Notes under the pieces: generated by a model
The model's database searches: none
What the model was told of the DNA's origin: nothing
What the model saw: only the letters and a program-made list of their open reading frames with translations
Part shown: piece by piece, positions 15,304 to 23,288 of the stretch
How the letters are laid out: every line of letters begins with the position of its first letter
How positions within the stretch are numbered: position 1 is the first letter of the stretch
Made by a program: the position numbers and the translations under genes
Assembly: GCF_951805225.1 (NCBI RefSeq)
Contig: NZ_OX638201.1
Coordinates: 3,410,001-3,474,000 of the forward strand
Source: an uncultured Flavobacterium sp.
GTDB taxonomy: Bacteria; Bacteroidota; Bacteroidia; Flavobacteriales; Flavobacteriaceae
Direction: 5' to 3'
Length of the DNA: 64,000 nt

Positions 15304-16467
15304 TTACTTGCTTGCAAACATTTTTACGTCATTTTCAGAAATTTCGCTTCCTCCTAAAATGATTAATCTTTCGACTACATTTCGAAGTTCACGGATATTT
15401 CCTGTCCAATCGTATTCTTGTAATAATTTAATGGCTTGCGCCGAAAATACTTTCACAGCATTTCCTTGTTCCGAAGCAATTTTCTCTGTAAAATGCGTAA
15501 TCAAAGCCGGAATATCATCACGTCTTTCATTCAATGGCGGAACTTTAATCAAAATCACAGCCAAACGATGGTATAAATCTTCACGGAAACGACCTTCGGC
15601 AATTTCAACTTTTAAATCTTTATTGGTTGCAGCCACAACGCGAACATCAACTTTGATATCTTTTTCGGCTCCAACTCTGGTAATCATACTTTCTTGCAAA
15701 GCACGTAAAACTTTGGCTTGCGCCGAAAGACTCATATCACCAATTTCATCTAAGAAAATAGTTCCTTTGTCTGCTGCTTCAAACTTTCCGGCACGATCTT
15801 TAACCGCTGATGTAAAAGCACCTTTTACGTGACCAAACAATTCGCTTTCGATCAATTCACTCGGAATCGCAGCACAGTTTACTTCAATCATTGGGAAATT
15901 AGCACGTTCGCTTCTTTCATGTAATTGATGCGCTACTAATTCTTTTCCGGTTCCGTTTGGTCCCGTAATCAAAACTCTCGCTTCAGTTTGAGCTACTTTC
16001 TCAATCATCACTTTAATATGATTGATTGCTTCGCTCTCTCCTACCATTTCGTAGTTTTTACTAACTTTTTTCTTTAGGATTTTATTCTCAACGACAAGTT
16101 GTTTTTTGTCCAAAGCATTACGAACAGTATTCAATAAACGATTTAAATCTGGTGGTTTTGAGATATAATCAAAAGCTCCCAAACGCATGGTATGAATCGC
16201 TGTTTCCATATCGCCGTGACCAGAAATCATGACCATCGGAATTTCAGGTTTTATTTTCTTTACTTCCTCTAAAACCTCAACACCATCCATTTTTGGCATT
16301 TTGATATCGCACAAAACCAAATCGTAATCGTTGTTTTTTATTTTGTCAAGACCTGCAACTCCATCTTCCGCTTCATCTACCTGATACGTATCATTTTCTT
16401 CTGATAAAATTTTTACCAAAACTCTTCTGATCGATGCTTCGTCTTCTATAATTAGTATTTTACTCAT
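15304..16467 (-). CDS. NtrC-family response regulator without DNA-binding domain
   Basis: The product has 387 residues. The receiver domain (about 1-120) has the phosphorylation site Asp54 in LVLCDIKMPKMD. The sigma-54 activation AAA domain (about 140-380) has Walker A GPNGTGKE (169-176) and Walker B TIFLDEIGD (236-244). The usual GAFTGA loop that contacts sigma-54 reads GAFTSA (216-221). The protein ends shortly after the AAA domain (EISENDVKMFASK), with no Fis-type helix-turn-helix. It may act without specific DNA binding or through a partner. Its sensor kinase is not nearby. It lies 111 bp downstream of the ABC permease across a palindromic repeat. Confidence 0.9.
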   Translation of the reverse strand: MSKILIIEDEASIRRVLVKILSEENDTYQVDEAEDGVAGLDKIKNNDYDLVLCDIKMPKMDGVEVLEEVKKIKPEIPMVMISGHGDMETAIHTMRLGAFDYISKPPDLNRLLNTVRNALDKKQLVVENKILKKKVSKNYEMVGESEAINHIKVMIEKVAQTEARVLITGPNGTGKELVAHQLHERSERANFPMIEVNCAAIPSELIESELFGHVKGAFTSAVKDRAGKFEAADKGTIFLDEIGDMSLSAQAKVLRALQESMITRVGAEKDIKVDVRVVAATNKDLKVEIAEGRFREDLYHRLAVILIKVPPLNERRDDIPALITHFTEKIASEQGNAVKVFSAQAIKLLQEYDWTGNIRELRNVVERLIILGGSEISENDVKMFASK

Positions 16468-16471
16468 TTCT

Positions 16472-16573
16472 TTTTGAGGTTCTAAGGTTCTGAGCTGCTA
16501 AGATTCTGAGTTTTTATTTTAAGTAGCTAAAGAAAATCTTAGCGACTTAGTTCCTCAGAACCTTAGCACCTTT
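16472..16573. repeat. Imperfect long palindrome (GGTTCTGAG/CTCAGAACC)
   Basis: AAGGTTCTGAG with CTAAGATT on the left pairs with AATCTTAG and CTCAGAACCTT on the right, with internal bulges. It fills the space between the ABC permease and NtrC-type genes. Confidence 0.65.
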
Positions 16574-16578
16574 AAAAA

Positions 16579-17895
16579 TTAATATTTAAGCCATCTATAC
16601 AATTCTTTCCAGGTTGGTTTTTTGCCGTACATTAAAATACCAATTCGGTAAATTTTTGCTGCGAACCACACAACAAGGAAAAAGGTAGCAAACAATAATG
16701 ATACCGAAATCGCGATTTGCCACCACGGCACTCCAAACGGAAGTCGCATTAACATAACAATTGGCGAGGTCAACGGAATCATCGAAAACACTACAGCAAT
16801 TGTTCCGTGTGGATCATTTACAACCGTAAAAAATCCGATATAAACACTTAAAATAAGTGGCATAATAATAGGCAAAAGAAACTGTTGTGAATCGGTTTGA
16901 TTGTCAACTGCAGCTCCAATTGCGGCATAAAACGAACTGTACAAAAAGTATCCTCCGATGAAATAAATTACAAAACCAATTAAGATACTTGCAATTGGTA
17001 AATTCCATAATTCGCTAATATACATTTGTGCCGTTCCCGACATTTCGTGTTGTGCTGATTGCATTAATTCCGGTGAAATTCTTGCCGTTGGACCAACATT
17101 TACTCCAAAAAATGCCGACGCTGCAAACATTAATCCTAAACCAATTATCGCCCAAATCATAAATTGCAATAATCCTGCAAGCGAAGTTCCGACAATTTTA
17201 CCAATCATCAACTGAAATGGTTTTACTGACGAAATAATGATTTCTATAATACGGTTTGTTTTTTCTTCGATTACGCTTCGCATTACCATATTTCCGTAAA
17301 TGATAATGAACATCATAATTAAATATCCAAATGCTCCGCCAATACCAATTTTTATTTCATTTAATCCTTTTAAACTTTCTTCTCCCGAAGCTTTTACCAA
17401 ATGAATATTAACCGCAGATTGTGCTTTTTGAATTGCAAGAGTATCTAGATTTGCCGCTTCTAAATTGATTTTGGTAATTTTCTCCGCAATAACATCTTGT
17501 GTTTTTTCGATAAAAACAATACTTGGACTATTATTCGAAATAAACTCAATTTTACTTTCTAAATCTTTTAAATTATTTGTTTTCGGAATAATAATTAAAC
17601 CATCAAAACTTTCATTAGTAATACTGTCTTTTAATGCTTTTACATCAATATCAGACAAATTCAGATATTTAAATTCGGCCTCTTTTTTATTTTGTTTGAT
17701 AAAATCATTTGCAAACAAACCCGTTTCATCATGAATTGCAATTTGTTTCGTTTCGGCTTTCATCGAACTCAAATAACCAATAAATCCGGCAATTGCCACA
17801 AACAATAACGGACTTAAAAAAGTCATGACAACAAAAGATTTATTGCGAACTTTTGCAATAAATTCTCTTTTTATAATTAATGAAATTATACTCAT
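16579..17895 (-). CDS. ABC-2 type exporter permease, NatB-like
   Basis: The product has 438 residues. The N-terminal membrane helix (about 20-42) is followed by a large extracytoplasmic domain (about 43-175), then five further helices between about 180 and 425, the layout of NatB/YhaP-type ABC-2 permeases. The conserved start MSIISLIIKREFIAKVRNKSFVVMT is typical. It is encoded directly after its ATPase gene (98-bp gap containing a palindrome), so the two form one exporter in the inner membrane. The exported substrate is unknown; sodium export by Bacillus NatAB is the only close precedent and may not apply. Confidence 0.9.
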   Translation of the reverse strand: MSIISLIIKREFIAKVRNKSFVVMTFLSPLLFVAIAGFIGYLSSMKAETKQIAIHDETGLFANDFIKQNKKEAEFKYLNLSDIDVKALKDSITNESFDGLIIIPKTNNLKDLESKIEFISNNSPSIVFIEKTQDVIAEKITKINLEAANLDTLAIQKAQSAVNIHLVKASGEESLKGLNEIKIGIGGAFGYLIMMFIIIYGNMVMRSVIEEKTNRIIEIIISSVKPFQLMIGKIVGTSLAGLLQFMIWAIIGLGLMFAASAFFGVNVGPTARISPELMQSAQHEMSGTAQMYISELWNLPIASILIGFVIYFIGGYFLYSSFYAAIGAAVDNQTDSQQFLLPIIMPLILSVYIGFFTVVNDPHGTIAVVFSMIPLTSPIVMLMRLPFGVPWWQIAISVSLLFATFFLVVWFAAKIYRIGILMYGKKPTWKELYRWLKY

Positions 17896-17899
17896 TTTT

Positions 17900-17990
17900 T
17901 AGATTAGTTAGATTTTTAGACTTCTTAGATTGTTAGATTTTTTGATTCTCAGATTTATTCTAAAAATCTAAGAAGTCTAACGATCTAAAG
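17900..17990. repeat. Long imperfect palindrome (TCTAAAAATCTAAGAA type)
   Basis: AGATTTTTAGACTTCTTAGA on the left is nearly the reverse complement of TCTAAGAAGTCTA and adjoining bases on the right. It fills the gap between the ABC ATPase and permease genes. Confidence 0.65.
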
Positions 17991-17992
17991 AT

Positions 17993-18913
17993 CTATCCTG
18001 TTACTGTTTGAATAAAGATATCGTTTACACTTGGTATTTTTTCTACGAAATGTGTTACTTGTCCTCTTTGAGTCAATATATTCAACAACTCATTTGGCGT
18101 TGCGTCTCCAATTTGAATATCTAATTTCAAATCATCATTTAATGATTTAAAATTTGCTGGCGAAACAGTAAACTTTTGTGTGATATCATACATTAAACCT
18201 TCGACATTGCTTGTCAAAATTCCAACTTCAAAACTATTAGTTCTAAATTGACGCTTTACATCACTTAGTTTACCTTCAATTAATTTATTCGATTTATGAA
18301 TTAAAGCAATATGATCACAAAGTTCTTCAACACTTTCCATTCGGTGTGTCGAAAATATAATTGTTGCTCCTTGTTCTTTTAATGCCAAAATTTCATCTTT
18401 TATGACATTTGCATTTACAGGATCAAATCCTGAGAAAGGCTCATCAAAAATTAGCAATTTAGGTTTATGCAATACACAAACTACAAACTGAATCTTTTGC
18501 GCCATTCCTTTTGATAGTTCCTGAATTTTCTTGTTCCACCAACCTTGAATTCCTAAACGATCAAACCAATATTCCAATTGTATTTTAGCTTCAGCTTTAG
18601 AAAGTCCTTTCATTTGTGCCAAATACAAACATTGTTCGCCTACTTTCATTGAAGTATACAATCCTCTTTCTTCCGGAAGATAACCAATAGTCTGCACATG
18701 TTTAGGCTGCAATTTTTCTCCGTCAAGAATTACATGACCACTATCTGGCAAAGTAATTTGATTTATAATTCGGATTAAGGAAGTTTTTCCAGCTCCATTC
18801 GGACCTAATAGTCCATAAATACTACCTTTTGGCACATTTAATGAAACTTCGTTAAGCGCTACATAATCACCGTATTTTTTTACGACTTTATGTACTTCGA
18901 GTAAGTTGCTCAT
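17993..18913 (-). CDS. ABC exporter ATP-binding protein, NatA-like
   Basis: This 306-residue ATPase has Walker A GPNGAGKT (37-44), a Q-loop near TIGYLPEERGLY, the signature LSKGMAQK, Walker B LLIFDEP and the H-loop STHRM, all intact. A C-terminal DUF4162-type region (about 225-300) follows, as in the drug/sodium exporter subfamily. It pairs with the permease at 16579-17895. It is the first gene of the minus-strand series. The promoter is probably in 18914-18990, where the minus strand reads TTACTTTTAC, one base off the TAnnTTTG consensus. Confidence 0.92.
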   Translation of the reverse strand: MSNLLEVHKVVKKYGDYVALNEVSLNVPKGSIYGLLGPNGAGKTSLIRIINQITLPDSGHVILDGEKLQPKHVQTIGYLPEERGLYTSMKVGEQCLYLAQMKGLSKAEAKIQLEYWFDRLGIQGWWNKKIQELSKGMAQKIQFVVCVLHKPKLLIFDEPFSGFDPVNANVIKDEILALKEQGATIIFSTHRMESVEELCDHIALIHKSNKLIEGKLSDVKRQFRTNSFEVGILTSNVEGLMYDITQKFTVSPANFKSLNDDLKLDIQIGDATPNELLNILTQRGQVTHFVEKIPSVNDIFIQTVTG

Positions 18914-19005
18914 GCTATTTTTAAGATTTTCTGCGTCAGTTTGACCTTTGTGGTATTGCGCCTGTAAAAGTAAATAATTCGTAGCGAAACTTTACATTAT
19001 TAATG

Positions 19006-19042
19006 CAAAAAACCCATTCTATTTATACTAGAATGGGTTTTT
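19006..19042. terminator. Terminator downstream of dnaJ
   Basis: AAAACCCATTCT and AGAATGGGTTTT pair with 12-14 bp around an 8-base loop, flanked by A and T runs. It lies 37 bp beyond the dnaJ stop on the minus strand and ahead of the ABC series. Confidence 0.8.
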
Positions 19043-19078
19043 AATTTTATTATTTAGACATTTTAGAAAAAGTTCTGT

Positions 19079-20188
19079 TTATGAAAACATATCTTTTACT
19101 TTTTCGAAAAATGATTTTTCTGATTTTTCAGGACTTGGCACAAAGTGTTCGTCCGTTAGAGCATTTTCAAAAAATTGTTTTTGCTCTTTATTTAGTGTTT
19201 TTGGAGTCCAAACATTTACGTGAACTAGTAAATCACCACTTCCGTATCCGTTGATACTTGGAATTCCTTTTCCTTTTAATCTTAAGATTTTTCCGGATTG
19301 AATACCTTCTTCTAACTTAATACGAACTTTTCCGTTTATTGCTTCGATGTCTTTAGAAACTCCTAAAACTGCTTCCGGAAAACTGATATATAAATCATAG
19401 TGAATGTTTTCACCTTCACGTTTCAAAAATTCGTGCTCTAATTCTTCGATAGCCACAATTAAATCACCAGGAATACTATTTCCCGGAGCATCGTTTCCTT
19501 TGTTAGAAACTTTCAATTGCATACCATCAACAACTCCAGCAGGAATTTTGATTGATACTGTTTCATCTTCCTGAACCATTCCTTGTGCATCTGCTTCAGA
19601 AGGTCTTTTATCTAAAATCTGACCTGAACCTCCACAAGTAGGACAAGTTGACGCAGATTGCATTCTTCCTAAAATAGTATTAGTTACACGCATTACCTGC
19701 CCTTGACCGTTACAAGTCGAACACGTTTTGTATGTTACACCTTTAGCCTGAACTTTACGTTTTACTTTTACTTTTTTCTCAACACCATTTGCAATTTCTT
19801 CCAAAGTCAATTTTACTTTGATACGAAGATTGCTTCCTTTTGCACGACGAGGACCTCCGCCTCCGCCTCCGAAACCACCAAATCCTCCACCAAAAATATC
19901 ACCAAACTGGCTGAAAATGTCATCCATATTCATACCACCGTGGCCACCACCAAAACCACCTGAACCATCAAATGCCTGGTGTCCGTATTGGTCGTATTTA
20001 GCTTTTTTATTCGGATCGCTTAGTACTTCATAAGCTTCTGCCGCTAATTTAAAGTTTTCTTCTGCCTCTTTGTCGCCTGGATTTTTGTCCGGGTGATATT
20101 TCAAAGCACTTTTTCTGTAAGCTTTTTTAATTTCAGCAGCGTCAGCATTTTTTGAAATGCCTAGTATTTCGTAAAAATCTTTTTTCAT
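19079..20188 (-). CDS. dnaJ: Chaperone DnaJ
   Basis: This 369-residue Hsp40 co-chaperone delivers unfolded clients to DnaK and stimulates its ATPase. The J domain (about 1-70) has HPD in KYHPDKN. A glycine-rich linker (about 77-112) follows, then the cysteine region, then two C-terminal substrate-binding domains (to about 350). Only two CxxCxGxG repeats, CSTCNGQG and CPTCGGSG, are present instead of four, which leaves a single zinc site. This reduced form seems usual for flavobacteria (from memory). dnaJ follows grpE by 78 bp on the same strand, a standard heat-shock pair. Confidence 0.96.
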   Translation of the reverse strand: MKKDFYEILGISKNADAAEIKKAYRKSALKYHPDKNPGDKEAEENFKLAAEAYEVLSDPNKKAKYDQYGHQAFDGSGGFGGGHGGMNMDDIFSQFGDIFGGGFGGFGGGGGGPRRAKGSNLRIKVKLTLEEIANGVEKKVKVKRKVQAKGVTYKTCSTCNGQGQVMRVTNTILGRMQSASTCPTCGGSGQILDKRPSEADAQGMVQEDETVSIKIPAGVVDGMQLKVSNKGNDAPGNSIPGDLIVAIEELEHEFLKREGENIHYDLYISFPEAVLGVSKDIEAINGKVRIKLEEGIQSGKILRLKGKGIPSINGYGSGDLLVHVNVWTPKTLNKEQKQFFENALTDEHFVPSPEKSEKSFFEKVKDMFS

Positions 20189-20266
20189 AATTTAGGTTAA
20201 ATTCCAAATCTTAAAATCCAAAATCCAATTCTTAAAAAATTGATATTCAGAATCTAATTTGCATTT

Positions 20267-20845
20267 TTAGTTTCCGATAACCACTTTAGGGAAACGAATA
20301 ATTTTGTCTCCTAATTTGTATCCTTTTTCAATAACATCAACAATTTTCCCTTTTAATTTTTCAGACGGAGCTGGAATTTGAGTAATTGCCTCAGCAAAAT
20401 CAGCATTAAAAGCATCACCTGCTCTTACTTCAACTTGCTCTAAACCTTTAGAAACCAAAGTGCTTTTTAATTTTTCGTGAATCAACTCAACACCTTTTTT
20501 CAAATTTTCGTCCTCTGATTTGTTGATCTCTACAGCAGCTCTGTCAAAATCATCTAAAACAGGCAACATTGCCAATAAAACCTCTTGGTTTGCTGTTTTA
20601 AACAAATCCATACGTTCTTTTGAAGTTCTTTTTTTGTAATTTTCAAATTCTGCAAATAATCTCAAAAACTTATCTTTTTCTTTTGCCAAGTCTTGAGCCA
20701 ATTGCTCTTCAACACTTAATTCTTCAACAATCAATTGCTCTCCGTTGGCATTGTTCTCTAACGTTACTTCATCTAATTCCTGATCGAATTCTGTATTTTC
20801 CGTAGTCATATTACTTTTATTTTTAAAAATATTCTTAAACTTCAT
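20267..20845 (-). CDS. grpE: Nucleotide exchange factor GrpE
   Basis: The 192-residue GrpE releases ADP from DnaK. An acidic, disordered N-terminus (about 1-50) leads to the long dimerisation coiled coil (about 50-110, with DKFLRLFAEFENYKKRTSKE). The C-terminal beta domain (about 135-192) ends in the family signature GYKLGDKIIRFPKVVIG. It is followed by dnaJ. The ATG at 20845 fits the promoter at 20869-20901, which predicts a short leader of about 17 bases. No sigma-32 box is present, consistent with Bacteroidota. Confidence 0.96.
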   Translation of the reverse strand: MKFKNIFKNKSNMTTENTEFDQELDEVTLENNANGEQLIVEELSVEEQLAQDLAKEKDKFLRLFAEFENYKKRTSKERMDLFKTANQEVLLAMLPVLDDFDRAAVEINKSEDENLKKGVELIHEKLKSTLVSKGLEQVEVRAGDAFNADFAEAITQIPAPSEKLKGKIVDVIEKGYKLGDKIIRFPKVVIGN

Positions 20846-20868
20846 TTTTTATTCTTTCTGTTGGATTG

Positions 20869-20901
20869 CAAAAGTACTGCCAAATCTTTTAAAATGTCAA
20901 A
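20869..20901 (-). promoter_or_regulatory. grpE-dnaJ promoter
   Basis: On the minus strand TTTG (20898-20901) and TACTTTTG (20869-20876) are separated by 21 bases, close to the Bacteroidota consensus. The start site should be near 20862, just ahead of the grpE ATG at 20845. Confidence 0.6.
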
Positions 20902-21100
20902 TTGTCACTTTATTAACAATGAGCCATTTAAAAACAAAAATCAGTACTTTAAAATTTAGTATAATTTTAAGACTATTACGTTATAGTTTATACTATATTT
21001 GATATCCTATTTAGAATCTAAATTATTACCTATCAAAATTGAATCTAAGGGTTAGCCTCGGCTTTATAAATAATTATTAATTCAAGTTTACCTTATATTA
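20902..21100. other. AT-rich non-coding stretch
   Basis: No gene, RNA or clear repeat is seen between the grpE promoter and the tRNA-Trp terminator. It is about 80% A+T with weak palindromes only. Confidence 0.4.
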
Positions 21101-21137
21101 AAAAAAGCTTCGCCTATTTGAGACGAAGCTTTTTTTT
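21101..21137. terminator. Terminator after tRNA-Trp
   Basis: AAAAAAGCTTCG and CGAAGCTTTTTT form a 12-bp stem around an 11-base loop, flanked by runs of A and T. On the minus strand it lies about 70 bp downstream of the tRNA 3' end. Confidence 0.8.
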
Positions 21138-21208
21138 ATGCTTTTACCTTTAATCTTTGAAGGCCTTTTGTAAATACTTATAACTGTTGTTATTTTATAT
21201 TTTTTTTG

Positions 21209-21279
21209 CACGGGCGGAGGGATTCGAACCCCCATCAACGGTTTTGGAGACCGCTATTCTACCCTTGAACTACGCCCGT
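21209..21279 (-). tRNA. tRNA-Trp (CCA)
   Basis: The minus strand folds as a cloverleaf. The acceptor pair is ACGGGCG/CGCCCGU with discriminator G, the anticodon loop is CTCCAAA (anticodon CCA), and the T-arm is GGGGGTTCGAATCCC. The 3' CCA is not encoded. In flavobacteria this tRNA often lies beside tuf/secE, but here it stands alone between grpE and hisS. Confidence 0.95.
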
Positions 21280-21394
21280 AACTTAAGGCCGCAAATTAAA
21301 CGCTTTTTTTTCTTTTCCACCAATTATTTCATGTAAATTTTATAAAGATTTAAGCTTATAAACGCTAATAAACCACTAACACAATCATCATCAA

Positions 21395-21620
21395 ACCTTT
21401 GCGAACTTTGCATTTTTTAATCAGATTAAAACTTTGCGAACTTTGCGCAAAATCTTAGCGCCCTTTGCGGTTAACTTCGCCACGAATTCAGGAATTATTC
21501 ATCAACAATAATCACAAAGCTTTGCGAACTCTGTCTTCTTTAATCAGCTAAAAACTTTGTGAACTTTGCGTAAATCTTTGTGTTCTTTGCGGTTAATTTC
21601 ACCACGAATTCACGAATTTA
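21395..21620. repeat. Two direct repeats of about 105-120 bp (ACTTTGCG family)
   Basis: The block around 21419-21497 recurs at 21542-21620 with about 80% identity. Both run AATCAG...AACTTTG(C/T)GAACTTTGCG...CTTTGCGGTTAA...CCACGAATTCA, and similarity extends upstream. The period is about 123 bp. A reversed relative sits at 27830-27930. The stretch is not coding. Confidence 0.75.
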
Positions 21621-21672
21621 TTTTTTTTTTAATCTCTAAAATCTGTGGCTAAAAACTTTTCAATTAGACAAC

Positions 21673-23100
21673 TTATACTAATAAAGCAGCTTTCAATCCT
21701 TCAAAATCAACAGAAACTTGTTCTCCTGAAACTAGATTTTTAAGCGAATATGAATTTGATGCAATTTCTTGTTCACCAGCAATTACTGCAAATGGAATTA
21801 ATCTTTTATCTGCATATTGAAATTGTTTTCCAACTTTTACATTATCAGGATAAAGCTCCACTTTTATATTTTCTTTTCTTAATTTCTGAATCGCCTGTGA
21901 AGCATACAAAGCTTCAGCGTCTCCATAATTAATAAACAATGCTTTTGATGTTGCTGCAACAGTTTCCGGGAATAATTGTAATTCTTCCAGAACCAAATAA
22001 ATTCGGTCTAAACCAAACGAAATTCCAACACCACTCATATTCTTCAAACCAAAAATACCAGTCAAGTCATCGTATCTTCCGCCACCGCCAATAGAACCCA
22101 TTGAAACGGTTTTTGGAGCCGCTACTTCAAAAATAGCTCCCGTATAATAATTCAATCCACGAGCAAGAGTTACATCAAGATCTAATGTCGCAGTTGCCAA
22201 ACCTAAAGTTGCCACATTGTCACAAATAAATTTCAATTCTTCCACCCCTTTCATTCCTTCTTCTGATTCAGCCAGTAAATCTGAAAGTTGATTTATCTTG
22301 TCTGAAAAAGTCCCTGTAAAACTAAAAAGCGGCTGAACTTTAACCAAAGCTTCTTCGGCAATACCTTTTTCGATCATTTCTTTTTTAACTCCGTCTTCGC
22401 CTATTTTATCCAGTTTATCAAGAGCAACCGTGAAATCAATCAATTTATCTGAAGCGCCAATTACTTCGGCAATTCCTGATAATATCTTTCTATTATTGAT
22501 TTTAATTGTAACACCTTCTAATCCTAAAGACGTAAAAACAGTATCATATAATTGAACCAATTCTACTTCCTGCCACAATGATTTTGAACCAACAACATCA
22601 GCATCACATTGATAAAATTCTCTGTAACGTCCTCTTTGCGGTCTGTCAGCTCTCCAAACTGGTTGAATTTGGTATCTTTTAAAAGGAAATTCAATTTCAT
22701 TTTGGTGCTGCACAACGTATCTCGCAAACGGAACTGTCAAATCGTAACGCAATGCTTTTTCAGAAATCTTTCCTGTAAACTTATTCAGCTCAATTCTTTG
22801 ATCAAGACTAATTGTTTCAGCAGAATTAACTTGTAGTGATTCTATAGATTCAGGTAATTCAATTTTATTTTTATTGAAGAAAAAATTACCCGAGTTCAAT
22901 ATTTTAAAAATCAAACGATCACCTTCTTCACCATATTTCCCCATTAAAGTATCTGAATTTTCAAAAGATGGTGTTTCTATAGGCTGAAAACCAAACTTCT
23001 CAAAATTACTTTTTATGGTTTGAATAATATATTGACGTTTTGACACCTCTGCTGGCGAAAAATCTCTTGTTCCTTGTGGTATACTTGGTTTTGAAGCCAT
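21673..23100 (-). CDS. hisS: Histidyl-tRNA synthetase
   Basis: The 475-residue class II synthetase charges tRNA-His. The start KPSIPQGTRDFSP and class II motif 1 (about 20-60) are typical. Motif 2 lies around FRYQ/RYREFYQCDADVVGS, and the histidine-specific motif reads LARGLNYYTGAIFE. Motif 3 is GGGGRYDDLTGIFG...GVGISFGLDR. The C-terminal anticodon-binding domain spans about 380-470. The length slightly exceeds that of E. coli HisS through an insertion at about 85-110. It is transcribed alone; its 5' side faces a MacB-type permease gene divergently. Confidence 0.97.
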   Translation of the reverse strand: MASKPSIPQGTRDFSPAEVSKRQYIIQTIKSNFEKFGFQPIETPSFENSDTLMGKYGEEGDRLIFKILNSGNFFFNKNKIELPESIESLQVNSAETISLDQRIELNKFTGKISEKALRYDLTVPFARYVVQHQNEIEFPFKRYQIQPVWRADRPQRGRYREFYQCDADVVGSKSLWQEVELVQLYDTVFTSLGLEGVTIKINNRKILSGIAEVIGASDKLIDFTVALDKLDKIGEDGVKKEMIEKGIAEEALVKVQPLFSFTGTFSDKINQLSDLLAESEEGMKGVEELKFICDNVATLGLATATLDLDVTLARGLNYYTGAIFEVAAPKTVSMGSIGGGGRYDDLTGIFGLKNMSGVGISFGLDRIYLVLEELQLFPETVAATSKALFINYGDAEALYASQAIQKLRKENIKVELYPDNVKVGKQFQYADKRLIPFAVIAGEQEIASNSYSLKNLVSGEQVSVDFEGLKAALLV

Positions 23101-23288
23101 TTCTGTTTTATTTTAGATTTCTGATATTAGATTTTAGATTTGGCTTAAAGCCGAAAACTCAAAGCTTCCTGAGATTGTTTGGATTTCATTATCTCAAATC
23201 GTCTGCAAATATCTTATTTTTTAAAATAAATAATGCCTGTTCGAAAACAAACTTGTAACAAAAAACGTATTTTCGTGACAAATTGGTC

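Noticed and set aside
21395..21620. CRISPR-like array
   Set aside because: Only two diverged units exist, they are longer than CRISPR repeats, and no cas gene is present.
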